Notes under the pieces: model-generated | What the model was told of the DNA's origin: nothing | The model's input: the letters and a program-made list of their open reading frames with translations, nothing else | Database searches by the model: none | Source of the DNA: Neobacillus niacini | GTDB lineage: Bacteria > Bacillota > Bacilli > Bacillales > Cytobacillaceae | NCBI RefSeq assembly: GCF_023715785.1 | Contig: NZ_JAMBOX010000001.1 | Coordinates: 558,001 to 622,000, forward strand | DNA length: 64,000 bases | Direction of reading: 5' to 3' | Shown: positions 18,341 through 26,725 of the stretch, one piece after another | Position numbering within the stretch: position 1 is the stretch's first letter | Layout: each line of letters begins with the position of its first letter | Position numbers and translations under genes: made by a program

Positions 18341-19498
18341 TTACGCACTGCGATATAGCTTTGTCATAACAAATTCACGATGGCCCAATGCCTCGGCACT
18401 AGTAAGACGGCCATTGACGGTACGGCAAATCATTTCCATTAATTGATCGCCTGCTTCATGCAGCGAGATACTGCGTGATAGCAAACCTTGCACATCGACA
18501 TCGATATGCTCACTCATGGTGGCAGCCGTGATAGGGTTAGCCGTAATTTTTACAACCGGCTCGATTGGGTTGCCAATAATATTCCCTTGGCCAGTAGGGA
18601 ATAGGTGAAGGACAGCTCCCCCTGCTGCCATTAAGGTGATACATTCTGCAGCGGCAGAAGAAGTATCCATGAAATAGAGTCCCGGTCCATTTTCTGGTTT
18701 TTCCGCAGGATCTAGGACACCAATTACTTCCTTCGTTCCGGTTTTGGCGATGTTCCCCAAAGCTTTTTCTTCAATGGTCGATAAACCGCCTGCGATATTT
18801 CCCTGCGTTGGCTGCGACCCTAATAAATCGACACCTTTAGACTCAATTTCACCCACATAATCATCATAGATGGCCATGAATTTCTCGCGTAGCTCAGGCG
18901 TCGCCATCCGCTCGCTGATTAAGTGTTCACCGCCTGTTAATTCAGAGGTTTCCCCAAAGAATACGGTCGCACCAGCCTCAACTAGGCGGTCAACAGCCTG
19001 AGAGACTGTTGGGCAAGAGCCCATGCCAGTCGTCGTGTCGGATTCACCACATTTAATGCTTACCGTTAAATCTTTTAATTCAATTGGCACCTTTTGAAGT
19101 TCAGTCGCCCATTGAACATATTCCTTCGCCTTCCAGGAAGCTGCACGGATCGTTTCAAAATCACCATTTCCTTCGATAGAGAAATAGGATACTGGTTTAC
19201 CAGTTTCAGCAATACCATCGGCAATTTTCTTCGCCCAATTTTGTTCAATTCCGATGACAATAACAGCCGCTACGTTTGGATTAGATCCTGTACCAATCAT
19301 CGTCCTGAAATGTAAATCCAAGTCTGGTCCATACTGCAGCCTGCCGTATGCATGCGGAAGCGCTAAAGTACCTTGAACTTGCCTTGCAACAGCTTCACAA
19401 GCTGCATTCGAAATATCATCTACCGGTAAAATAATTACGTGATTCCGAATTCCAACCTTACCATTTTCCCTGCGATATCCAAAAAGCTGTTGACTCAT
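18341..19498 (-). CDS. suyB: (2R)-sulfolactate sulfo-lyase, large subunit SuyB
   Basis: A 385-residue UxaA/altronate-dehydratase C-terminal family protein. The start segment [22 protein letters not shown], the [11 protein letters not shown] motif near residue 48 and the [18 protein letters not shown] segment near residue 148 with its cysteines are characteristic of SuyB, which with SuyA cleaves (R)-3-sulfolactate to pyruvate and sulfite using iron. Altronate or galactarate dehydratases share the fold but differ in these segments and in partner. It follows suyA by 3 bp. The ATG at 19496-19498 has GAGGTGG upstream. Confidence 0.88.
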   Translation of the reverse strand: MSQQLFGYRRENGKVGIRNHVIILPVDDISNAACEAVARQVQGTLALPHAYGRLQYGPDLDLHFRTMIGTGSNPNVAAVIVIGIEQNWAKKIADGIAETGKPVSYFSIEGNGDFETIRAASWKAKEYVQWATELQKVPIELKDLTVSIKCGESDTTTGMGSCPTVSQAVDRLVEAGATVFFGETSELTGGEHLISERMATPELREKFMAIYDDYVGEIESKGVDLLGSQPTQGNIAGGLSTIEEKALGNIAKTGTKEVIGVLDPAEKPENGPGLYFMDTSSAAAECITLMAAGGAVLHLFPTGQGNIIGNPIEPVVKITANPITAATMSEHIDVDVQGLLSRSISLHEAGDQLMEMICRTVNGRLTSAEALGHREFVMTKLYRSA

Positions 19499-19501
19499 TT
19501 T

Positions 19502-19846
19502 CTACCACCTCGCCGTTTTAATATTGTGAGTATGAACGTAATCGCCAATTTCCCACTTCTCTGTTGTTAAACCAATTTGAACACCATATTTTAAAACTGG
19601 TTCTCCTGCTTCCAAATTAACTAAAGAGATCTTGTGACCTAAAGGAATATCCCCTTTCGCCACTACCGCTATATCGGAATTATCATCCATATAAATCCCG
19701 ATTACTTTTTCTCCTTTTTGAATAGGGCTTGTAGCAACGCCTACATGATCGCCGCGATGATGAATTAAAAACTTATGAGTGCTAACATTTCCGGCTGTCT
19801 CTTGCTGATTTTCCGTGAGAGTACTAGCTTGACTATTGATACTCAT
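19502..19846 (-). CDS. suyA: (2R)-sulfolactate sulfo-lyase, small subunit SuyA
   Basis: A 114-residue SAF-domain protein corresponding to the N-terminal part of UxaA-type dehydratases. The core HKFLIHHRGDHVGVATSPIQ, the IPLGHKISLVNL segment with the metal-site His near residue 76 and the C-terminal GDYVHTHNIKTARW match SuyA. The ATG at 19844-19846 follows AAAGGAGG. The longer frame would run through the operator at 19863 and was rejected. It is the first gene of suyA-suyB-comC. Confidence 0.9.
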   Translation of the reverse strand: MSINSQASTLTENQQETAGNVSTHKFLIHHRGDHVGVATSPIQKGEKVIGIYMDDNSDIAVVAKGDIPLGHKISLVNLEAGEPVLKYGVQIGLTTEKWEIGDYVHTHNIKTARW

Positions 19847-19862
19847 TTGAAAGCCTCCTTTG

Positions 19863-19881
19863 TGGTTGAGTGACCCAACCA
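19863..19881. promoter_or_regulatory. GntR operator 3 (suyA promoter)
   Basis: TGGTTGAGTGACCCAACCA is the third copy of the 19-bp operator, placed between the predicted -10 box and the suyA ribosome site. Confidence 0.85.
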
Positions 19882-19895
19882 ATTTCTATATCCTT

Positions 19896-19924
19896 ATTAA
19901 ACCATCTCCACGCTTGATAGTCAA
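19896..19924 (-). promoter_or_regulatory. Predicted promoter of suyAB-comC
   Basis: On the minus strand TTGACT (19919-19924) and TTTAAT (19896-19901) are separated by 17 bases. The operator begins 14 bases further downstream, the same layout as at the SlcC-like gene. Confidence 0.72.
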
Positions 19925-19955
19925 TCATAATATTTTAATTTTCAAAATATTTTGT

Positions 19956-20906
19956 TCAGACAACACATAAGGAGCGCTCTCCTTTGGCGATTTTCACTAC
20001 TTCCTTTGCAACTAATAACGAGGTTCTGATTTGAGATTCATCGGTGAGTCCTGCGATATGAGGTGTGATGGTAGCATTCTCGCAGGATAAGAGTTGATTA
20101 GATGGTGAAATCGGTTCTACTTCAAGGACATCCAAAGTAGCCCCGGCGATGATATGGCTGTTCAAAGCTGCCGCCAGTGCAGTTTCATTAATAATGCCCC
20201 CTCTAGAGGTATTGATAATATACGCCGTCGGCTTCATCTTCTTCAATTCGATTTCCGAGATTAAATGATGTGTCTGAGGTGTCAACGGAACATGCAGGGA
20301 AATAAAATCGGACTCGGTTAATACATCCTCTAAAGACTCCCTTAGATGGATCCCTGTTTCTGAAACAATGTGGTCATACTCGGTGATAAAGGGATCATAG
20401 CCAATAACCTTCATACCAAATGCAAGTGCCCGCTTTGCTACACGATGGGAGATTTCACCTAATCCAACTAATCCAAGTGTTTTGTTGGAAATCTCCCCGC
20501 CGGTAAACTTTTTACGGTTCCAATCTCCTGCCCTTATATCAGCATCCGCCAGATGCAGCGGCCGGTTCGCACTTAACATGGCCGTCATCACATATTCCGC
20601 TACAGATGTGGCATTTGCATTCCGCCCATAAACCACTTGAATCCCTCTTTTTTTTGCCGCTGCGATATCAATGTTATCCATCCCGACACCCAAACGGCCG
20701 ACTACCTTCAAGTGGGTTCCGGCAGTTAATAATTCATGGTCTACCTTTGTTTGATTCCTGACAATAATCGCATCATAATCTTTAATCAGCTGGAGCAGTT
20801 TCACGCGATTATTCCAAAGGCTCTCATCATAATTCACTTCAAACCCGTGGCGAAGCAGTTCCTCAATTCCTTCATTCCAAATTAATTCGGTGATCAAGAC
20901 CTTCAT
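19956..20906 (-). CDS. slcC: D-2-hydroxyacid dehydrogenase, candidate (S)-sulfolactate dehydrogenase
   Basis: A 316-residue NAD-dependent dehydrogenase of the D-isomer family. The Rossmann motif GLVGLGEISHRVAKRAL is near residue 145, catalytic Arg in INTSRGGIINETAL, Glu in LDVLEVEP and His in TPHIAGLT. In known racemising pathways SlcC oxidises (S)-sulfolactate to sulfopyruvate, and ComC then makes the (R) isomer used by SuyAB. Here it has its own promoter and a copy of the cluster operator, upstream of suyA. The symbol rests on context plus family; the protein could instead act on another hydroxyacid. Confidence 0.75.
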   Translation of the reverse strand: MKVLITELIWNEGIEELLRHGFEVNYDESLWNNRVKLLQLIKDYDAIIVRNQTKVDHELLTAGTHLKVVGRLGVGMDNIDIAAAKKRGIQVVYGRNANATSVAEYVMTAMLSANRPLHLADADIRAGDWNRKKFTGGEISNKTLGLVGLGEISHRVAKRALAFGMKVIGYDPFITEYDHIVSETGIHLRESLEDVLTESDFISLHVPLTPQTHHLISEIELKKMKPTAYIINTSRGGIINETALAAALNSHIIAGATLDVLEVEPISPSNQLLSCENATITPHIAGLTDESQIRTSLLVAKEVVKIAKGERSLCVV

Positions 20907-20929
20907 AAAAAAACTTCACTCCCCTTTTA

Positions 20930-20948
20930 TGGCTCAGTGACCCAACCA
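20930..20948. promoter_or_regulatory. GntR operator 4 (slcC-like promoter)
   Basis: TGGCTCAGTGACCCAACCA is the fourth copy of the 19-bp operator, positioned just after the -10 box as at suyA and dctP. Confidence 0.83.
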
Positions 20949-20958
20949 ATTTAACTAT

Positions 20959-20987
20959 ATTAAATCACCCTCAGAAAGTTTGGTCAA
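20959..20987 (-). promoter_or_regulatory. Predicted promoter of the SlcC-like gene
   Basis: On the minus strand TTGACC (20982-20987) and TTTAAT (20959-20964) have a 17-base spacer, and operator 4 follows immediately. Confidence 0.72.
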
Positions 20988-20999
20988 TAGATTCTTTCC

Positions 21000-21345
21000 T
21001 TAATAGTAAGGCTCTGTTATTATTCATTGTTGATTTTCGTGTAGGTATGAGAATTCATAGGCGGAAAATTTCCCGCTAATGTATAAAGAGGCATCTTAAT
21101 AAGCCGATATAAGCGGAGAAATTCCCTTTATTGGCTGTAAATTATACAAAATCCAAGGATTTGCATCATATAAGCGGAAAAACTTCCTTTATTTTTAAGG
21201 AAATAAGGGTATTTCCCAATTTAAATGGAATTTATCCGTTTATTTCTCAAACACAGTCAAACCAACATTCACTTATAACAGTGCCTATAGTAAAGGAGCA
21301 TTCTTTCATTTCTATTGGGAAGCGCAAGATTTTAAGCACAGGGGC
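21000..21345. repeat. Intergenic array of related 21-22 bp AAGCGGAnAAAnTnCCTTTATT segments
   Basis: No gene is supported. GCGGAAAATTTCCCGC is at 21061-21076, and AAGCGGAGAAATTCCCTTTATT is at 21111-21132. A close variant is at 21172-21193, 61 bases later. A GGGG-CCTGA-CCCC hairpin (about 21342-21355) closes the stretch just before the LysR stop and may act as its terminator. It looks like decayed repeat DNA. Confidence 0.5.
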
Positions 21346-21358
21346 CTGACCCCCGCCC

Positions 21359-22240
21359 TCAACCTAGGTAGTGCCGCAATGTCTCAATAAATTGTTGTAA
21401 GGCTTTCGTTTGAAACGGGGAAGACATTAAGATGGAAAAGTTACGTTTGAACGGCAAACCTTCAACGTCGACAAATTCTAGAAAGCCATACATGAGCTCT
21501 TTTTTAATGGCCCATTGGGAAAGCAGACTGATTCCCAGACCGGCTTCAACCGATTCCTTAATGACCTGTGTGCTTCCGAATTCCATGATTTTCTTGGGTG
21601 TAAAGCCTAACTTTTGAAATAGATGTTCAGCGGCTTCCCTTGTTCCTGAGCCCTTTTCTCGTAATATCCATATTTCCTCCCCCAACTCTGATATGTCTCT
21701 TTTGCCTTTCTCTTTTAACAAAGGGTGAAGCGGTGAAGCGACAATGACCATTTTGTCTTCAGCTACGATCTCTACATTCGGTATTTTTTCGTTAATGTGC
21801 CCTTCTACGATGCCGATGTCTAATTGATGGGTTTGGACAAGATCGATGATTTCTTTTGTATTGTAAATCTGAATCGTCGGTGTAATGAGCGGGTATTTTT
21901 CCTGCAGCCCCGCAATAATGTGCGGCAGGATATATTCCCCAAACGTGTAGCTCGCCCCTATCGCAATCGGGCCGCTCGCTTTGTTGGTGAGGTCATCAAT
22001 TAAATATTGCATCTTGGAATAGAGAGCGAGAATCTCTTTTGCATGATGAAATACAATCTCCCCAGCTTTATTGAGTCGGACAAATTTATTATTTCTTTCC
22101 AAAAGCCTGGCACCAATAGATTCCTCCAGGACTTTGATGTATTGGCTGACGGCTGGCTGAGTCATGTGAAGTTCTTCTGCAGCCTTTGAAAAATTCCCCT
22201 TTTCCACTACTTTGACAAACACCTCTAAATAGTGATCCAT
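21359..22240 (-). CDS. LysR-family regulator (YeiE-like)
   Basis: A 293-residue LysR regulator with an N-terminal helix-turn-helix (residues 1-60, EKGNFSKAAEELHMTQPAVSQYIKVLEE) and a periplasmic-binding-like effector domain (residues about 88-290; IGASYTFGEYILPHIIAGLQ). It is divergent from a YeiH-type transporter gene, the arrangement of yeiE-yeiH, where YeiE has been linked to sulfite sensing in enterobacteria. Placement next to a sulfite-releasing lyase supports a sulfite-responsive role; effector identity is an inference. Confidence 0.85.
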   Translation of the reverse strand: MDHYLEVFVKVVEKGNFSKAAEELHMTQPAVSQYIKVLEESIGARLLERNNKFVRLNKAGEIVFHHAKEILALYSKMQYLIDDLTNKASGPIAIGASYTFGEYILPHIIAGLQEKYPLITPTIQIYNTKEIIDLVQTHQLDIGIVEGHINEKIPNVEIVAEDKMVIVASPLHPLLKEKGKRDISELGEEIWILREKGSGTREAAEHLFQKLGFTPKKIMEFGSTQVIKESVEAGLGISLLSQWAIKKELMYGFLEFVDVEGLPFKRNFSILMSSPFQTKALQQFIETLRHYLG

Positions 22241-22358
22241 ACGAACCCCCGCCTTATGTATATAATTTTACTTATTATATCTATTATATATTATTATTTT
22301 CCTTATCTATAAAACGAGAGTAGTATGAAGGTACAAAATAAGTTGCGGGGTGATTGAA

Positions 22359-23420
22359 ATGAGTAGTCAATCAGCGAGAGCATTAGCTCCACACGAAATA
22401 GCTGGCCAACCGCAAAAAATGCCAGAGCCGAAATCCAAAGCCGGATTATGGATTGGCGGCATCGTGTTTACCATAATCATTGCGGCTGCAGGATTTATCC
22501 TTTCGGCAATACCTGGTTTTAACCGAGTCGGACCCATGGCCTGTGCGATTATCCTAGCCATCATGTACCGGCAATTTTTTGGATATCCTGAAAAAATACG
22601 AGCAGGAATCCAATTTTCAGCGAGGTATTTCTTACGGTTTGCGATTGTCTTATATGGACTAAAATTAAATGTTGATGTGATTTTGAGCCAAGGATTGGGG
22701 CTCGTGGTCCGTGATGCTGGCGTGATCGTTTTTGCGATTTTCGCCACGGTCTGGCTAGGAAAACGATTGAAGGCGGATTCAAATTTATCGCTGCTTCTGG
22801 GAGTTGGAACGGGGGTATGCGGGGCAGCAGCGATTGCAGCAGTAGCCCCCATCATCAAAGCCAAAGAGGAAGATACAGCGATGGGAGTCGGAATAATCGC
22901 CCTAGTTGGCACGATTTTTTCGATTATCTATACGATTATCCGTCCACTCCTTCCGTTGTCTCCTGTTGATTATGGGATTTGGAGTGGCAGCAGCCTTCAT
23001 GAAATTGCCCATGTAGCTTTAGCGGGTGCGCCTGCAGGTACGGATGGGCTGGCAATGGCATTGCTGGCCAAGCTAGGACGCGTGCTGCTTCTTGTTCCAT
23101 TATGCTTTATTCTAATGTATTGGATGAAACGAAAAAGTGCAGATGCAGCAGGAGAAACCAAAGTTGATTTTCCTTGGTTTTTGGTTGGATTCATTCTAAT
23201 GAGCTTGTTCGGAAGCTATGCTGTAGGTACATGGGTCCCTGTATCAGGAGAGGTTTTAGACGGTATTTCTACCGCAACCACCTTTATCCTTACATCAGCC
23301 ATGGTCGGACTTGGCCTAAACGTAAGCCTTCATGATCTCCGTACAAAAGCCCTTAGACCGCTAATGGCCATGCTTATCACCTCTATCTTTCTATCAATTA
23401 TCACGTTTTTTATTCTATAA
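22359..23420 (+). CDS. yeiH: YeiH/UPF0324-family putative sulfate/sulfite exporter
   Basis: A 353-residue membrane protein with about 10 transmembrane segments. Conserved UPF0324 features are ARYFLRFAIVLYGLKLN near residue 90, GVGTGVCGAAAIAAVAPIIKA near 150 and WSGSSLHEIAHVALAG near 210. The family is annotated as sulfate or sulfite exporters on limited evidence. The ATG at 22359 after GCGGGGTG was preferred to a GTG three codons upstream. It is divergent from the LysR gene and adjacent to the sulfolactate lyase cluster, so export of the sulfite released by SuyAB is a sensible role. Confidence 0.85.
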   Translation: MSSQSARALAPHEIAGQPQKMPEPKSKAGLWIGGIVFTIIIAAAGFILSAIPGFNRVGPMACAIILAIMYRQFFGYPEKIRAGIQFSARYFLRFAIVLYGLKLNVDVILSQGLGLVVRDAGVIVFAIFATVWLGKRLKADSNLSLLLGVGTGVCGAAAIAAVAPIIKAKEEDTAMGVGIIALVGTIFSIIYTIIRPLLPLSPVDYGIWSGSSLHEIAHVALAGAPAGTDGLAMALLAKLGRVLLLVPLCFILMYWMKRKSADAAGETKVDFPWFLVGFILMSLFGSYAVGTWVPVSGEVLDGISTATTFILTSAMVGLGLNVSLHDLRTKALRPLMAMLITSIFLSIITFFIL

Positions 23421-23426
23421 GACTTG

Positions 23427-23456
23427 GGGGGAGGATCACCCCCTTAATTTTTTATT
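23427..23456 (+). terminator. Possible terminator of yeiH
   Basis: GGGGG and CCCCC (about 23427-23443) flank an 8-10 base loop and are followed by TTAATTTTTT. The stem is short, so this is a moderate call. Confidence 0.5.
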
Positions 23457-23523
23457 TGCGAAAATACGTTTTTTATTTGCGATTTTCACCCGTTTATTTG
23501 CGCAAAACCGTCTTTTATTTGCG
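23451..23523 (+). repeat. Four TTTATTTGCG repeats at exact 21-bp period
   Basis: The decamer TTTATTTGCG begins at 23451, 23472, 23493 and 23514; the intervening 11 bases vary (AAAATACGTTT, ATTTTCACCCG and so on). The exact 21-base spacing puts all copies on the same face of the helix. It lies just downstream of yeiH. Function unknown. Confidence 0.85.
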
Positions 23524-23555
23524 ATTCTTTTTATAAAGGAAGGCCTTCCCTTTTC

Positions 23556-23742
23556 AACAATCTGTTTCCTATGCTCAACCTAATTGGACATTTAATTAAT
23601 AAGGTTCAACTGCCCGTCATTACTGCCCTCTTACTTCCACACCCATAAAATCCAGTCAGACAAACGTTTAAGTAGAAATGCCTAAAACATTGAGGTATCA
23701 ATATTTTTCCACTCATTCTTATAAAAATTTTGCTGATTAATT
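23556..23742 (+). repeat. Dispersed four-box repeat, copy 2 (partial)
   Basis: A degenerate first box near 23584 follows CTCAACCTAA, and a good second box CAGACAAACGTTTAAGTAGA is at 23659-23678. The downstream TTGAGGTATCAA and TTTTGCTGATTA segments match copies 3 to 6. It sits between convergent yeiH and the coiled-coil gene. Confidence 0.7.
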
Positions 23743-23749
23743 TACTACT

Positions 23750-24895
23750 CTAAATCGCCTTTTTTAACCAATCAATATCCAGCTGTTGGCTTCCCTTATC
23801 ACCGACTCGATAGATTGTAATGATATTTCCTTCGTGAGAAACATACATTCTTCCATCTTTGTCAAATCCAATTTCATGTATGGTTTTCTTGCTAATACCT
23901 TGAATTTTATCTCGATAATTCACTTTGTTTGGTGTGTGTTGGAGTAATCCTATTTGGTATTCAAGACTATGCAGCCTTTCATTTGACAGAATGGCTAATT
24001 CCTTATAAATTTTGTCATTTAGTTTAATATTGGGATAGAGTCGTTGAAAACGATCCTGAATAGTTTTATACCGTTTATTTGTTGTTTCATTTAACTTTTC
24101 TTTAGTTTTAGAAAGCTCTTCTTTTAAATTTCGGTGTTCTTTCAATTCGTTCTGTAATTTAGTAGTTTTAAGGTCTTCCTCTTCTAGAACACGGGTCCAC
24201 TCCTCTGTCGAAACACTTAATTTTAATTTTTCTTCTAGTTCGTTAAGCTGCTTTTCAAAAATTTGATTTTTTCTTTCTAATTCCTTTACCTTATTCCCTT
24301 CTTTGTTGACCTGCTCTTTATACTGCTGATACTTAAGGCCCTTTTCCTTCCAGGATTCTAATTCTTTTAAAATACTGTCTTTATTGATATTTTTTTGCTC
24401 TTTTTTAGCCTTTTCAGCAGCTAGTTTACTGATTCGTTTAAGTTCAGTCTCAGATATTTTTTGATCCTTACTTCGAGCTTCAAGTATCGTTTTGGAAGCG
24501 TATCCTAGTCCATATGTTGCTGCATACACTAATGGCATTGAAGTGAGGGCACCCATAAATGGTAAAATTGTTTTATATAGTCCCAGGACCACCTGTTGGG
24601 CTAAAACTCCCCAGCCTACTACTCCGACAATATATATTACCATTTCCTTCGCTTTATTTTCACCAAGTGGATTGCCCATTGCTCTACTAAGAAAAATAAC
24701 CATAATCACTTGGATAGGAGTAAGTACAAATAAATCCGCAAATGGGATAGGCTGAATGGCAACTAAAGCACAAACTAACGCTGTTGCATGTATAATGATA
24801 TTGCATTTTTTATCGACTGGAATGGATGGATCTTCTGTTATTCCGCTTAATGTGATATTTAACATATTTTTCAAGCTCTTTATAGTGTAGGCCAT
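23750..24895 (-). CDS. DUF697-like membrane protein with coiled coil and possible RelE/ParE-fold C-terminus
   Basis: A 381-residue protein of unknown function. Residues 32-75 (HATALVCALVAIQPIPFADL and following) resemble DUF697, a membrane domain often fused to GTPases. A second hydrophobic stretch spans about 85-135. Residues 145-285 are a long charged coiled coil rich in Lys, Glu and Leu. The last 85 residues (NERLHSLEYQIGLL, IHEIGFDKDGRMYV, ITIYRVGDKGSQQLDIDWL) have the pattern of a RelE/ParE-like fold, but I cannot confirm it. It is monocistronic, with a GGAAAACAG ribosome site. The combination suggests a membrane-tethered sensor or effector. Confidence 0.8.
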   Translation of the reverse strand: MAYTIKSLKNMLNITLSGITEDPSIPVDKKCNIIIHATALVCALVAIQPIPFADLFVLTPIQVIMVIFLSRAMGNPLGENKAKEMVIYIVGVVGWGVLAQQVVLGLYKTILPFMGALTSMPLVYAATYGLGYASKTILEARSKDQKISETELKRISKLAAEKAKKEQKNINKDSILKELESWKEKGLKYQQYKEQVNKEGNKVKELERKNQIFEKQLNELEEKLKLSVSTEEWTRVLEEEDLKTTKLQNELKEHRNLKEELSKTKEKLNETTNKRYKTIQDRFQRLYPNIKLNDKIYKELAILSNERLHSLEYQIGLLQHTPNKVNYRDKIQGISKKTIHEIGFDKDGRMYVSHEGNIITIYRVGDKGSQQLDIDWLKKAI

Positions 24896-25349
24896 TTCTG
24901 TTTTCCTTTCTTTCTATATAAACATGGTAAAAGGATTTTCCTGTTCTCGAAGTAATCTATTACCATCTTTTATATTGATCGGATTTCCATTTTATTACCA
25001 ATACCTTATAGACTTTGCTCATACTATATATATCGACTGGATAAAAAGAAGTGTTTAGGAGATTGGTTGTTATATTTTGTTGGAAAAGTGGACCATTTTT
25101 TTAAAAAGCAATTGCAAAACTACTCCGTAAGTTATTGTTGCACCTTACTACTTTGATCCTTCGTAAATCTTTCCTTGCCTGCATCTTGTGAGAATTATGC
25201 TGAAAGCTACTGCGTCATGTGCCATGACCTGAATCTCTCTTGAGAATTAAGCTGCACAGCTAATACAGCAATTCGGCAAAAAAGGAGCCGTTCGCTTGTT
25301 TCAACGAACGGCCCTCTTGCTGTCATAAGGGTGTGAATCAGTGATAATC
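24896..25349. other. Non-coding stretch with a minus-strand terminator-like hairpin
   Basis: No supported gene. GCCGTTCG (25287-25294) and CGAACGGC (25305-25312) form a stem. On the minus strand the stem is followed by TCCTTTTTTG, a terminator signature with no intact gene upstream of it on that strand. The remainder is AT-rich promoter-like sequence before the 24895 gene. Confidence 0.5.
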
Positions 25350-25575
25350 TTTGATCCTTTTCAACATTTTGTTTCCGCTACTCAAACTAACCAAACGCTT
25401 GAGTAAACAAGTACAGCTCCCCGGCATGAATGGCTTCTGACTTCCACTATCACGAAAATCCTTGCCGGTCAGACAAACGTTTAAGTGGAACCGCCCAAAA
25501 CGCTGATAAATCAATGTTTATCCATCCATTCATGCGATAAATTTGTTGAATGCTGCCAGCGGTTAAGGCAGTTCC
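25350..25575 (+). repeat. Dispersed four-box repeat, copy 3 (boxes 1 and 2)
   Basis: Box 1 AACCAAACGCTTGAGTAAAC (25390-25409) and box 2 AGACAAACGTTTAAGTGG (25472-25489) are 82 bases apart. The connecting TATCACGAAAATCCTTGCCGG and the tail TTTGTTGAATGCTG match the other copies. It is located in a divergent intergenic region rather than downstream of a gene. Confidence 0.78.
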
Positions 25576-25803
25576 TTACTGGCAACGTAATGGCAAAGTT
25601 AGATGGGAGTTTTTAAAGTGAAGTACCTACATTCTACACTAGGATTCATATCTTTATCGTTAGTCATCATATTTCTCCAATAAGTACATATTTATTGCTG
25701 CTTTCTTAAAGCTAATTGTTTATACTTGACCAAATACCTATAGATCTGATTGACATTTAATAAGATCGGTTCTCGGTAAACGGGTGATGTTTAGGGGATA
25801 TGG

Positions 25804-26319
25804 ATGAAAAAAATAAAAAGGGATGAGGAGGATACAATTTTGATTAGTGATTTAGATTTGAAGCACCTGCGACGTTGTGTTGAATTAGCAAAAACTGCAC
25901 TGGAGAAAGGTGACGAGCCATTTGGTTCCGTTCTTGTCTCAGCCAACGGAGAGGTGCTTGCAGAAGACCATAACCACGTTGCGGGTGGGGACCATACTCA
26001 ACACCCAGAATTTGCTTTGGCGCGATGGGCAGCTAGTAACATGACACCCGAAGAAAGAAGCAAGGCGACAGTATATACCTCTGGCGAACATTGCCCTATG
26101 TGCGCTGCGGCCCACGGTTGGGTTGGTTTAGGCCGGATCGTTTATGCAAGTTCGTCTGAACAGTTGGTACAATGGTTGAAGGAAATGGGGGTTACTCCAT
26201 CGCGGGTTCGAAATCTTCCTATTCATGATGTAATTCGTGATACCACAATAGATGGTCCTGTTCCTGAACTAGCGGAGCAAGTTCGTCACCTCCATCGTCA
26301 GTTTTATGCAAGGGGATGA
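25804..26319 (+). CDS. Nucleoside/guanine-type deaminase (CDA superfamily)
   Basis: A 171-residue zinc-dependent deaminase. The catalytic zinc motif reads HPEFALARW near residue 69, with Glu as proton shuttle, and SGEHCPMCAAAHGW near residue 97 supplies the two Cys ligands. The family includes guanine deaminase and TadA relatives; HPE in place of the common HAE points away from TadA. The ATG at 25804 has AGGGGATATGG upstream. It stands alone after a repeat-rich gap; a role in purine salvage is the plain guess. Confidence 0.82.
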   Translation: MKKIKRDEEDTILISDLDLKHLRRCVELAKTALEKGDEPFGSVLVSANGEVLAEDHNHVAGGDHTQHPEFALARWAASNMTPEERSKATVYTSGEHCPMCAAAHGWVGLGRIVYASSSEQLVQWLKEMGVTPSRVRNLPIHDVIRDTTIDGPVPELAEQVRHLHRQFYARG

Positions 26320-26401
26320 TGAATATATAGCGACCTGGCGTTATCGCTATTACAGGCAACAGGAGAATGTCGAAATCTCCTACTAACTTGCCAAGCGTCA
26401 C

Positions 26402-26725
26402 TTAACCATTTGCCCATTCCATTAAAAATTCTTCCTCGCCAGTTAGATCATCTAATAATTCTTCTTTTATGACAAAGCCATTTTTTAAATAAAAATCAAC
26501 GGCTTTGTTATTTTTTTTGTACACTTTTAATAATTGTATAGTTTCCCTTTTACTTTTTATAAAATTTAACAATTTCTTTCGTATCCTTCACCTTGGTACT
26601 TACCATCAATAAATAATGCGGCGATATTCACGTTATCACCCTTCAAAATATAGCACGTATCATTCATATTCTAACCGTTCAAAACATTCATGATCCAGTA
26701 ATGTTTTTGCATCCTGTAATCTCAT
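26402..26725 (-). pseudogene. GNAT acetyltransferase remnant with two frameshifts
   Basis: Translating the minus strand in three stitched frames recovers a GNAT protein. It begins MRLQDAKTLLDHECFERLEYE then a stop; the next frame gives NDTCYILKGDNVNIAALFID and DGKYQGEGY, and the last gives LLNFIKSKRETIQLLKVYKK and FYLKNGFVIKEELLDDLTGE, ending in a TAA at 26402-26404. The GEGYxKKLL acetyl-CoA loop and the FYLKNGF strand are family hallmarks. It is clearly decayed. Confidence 0.8.

Noticed and set aside
18341..19846. Altronate or galactarate dehydratase (UxaA/GarD)
   Set aside because: Same superfamily, but the split small subunit with VHTHNIKTARW, the large-subunit start and the two dehydrogenase neighbours fit SuyAB better.
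23451..23523. TTTATTTGCG array as a CRISPR
   Set aside because: Units are 10 bases with 11-base spacers and no cas genes are nearby; CRISPR repeats and spacers are at least twice as long.
26402..26725. An intact acetyltransferase gene
   Set aside because: Two frameshifts and stops are needed to read it through.
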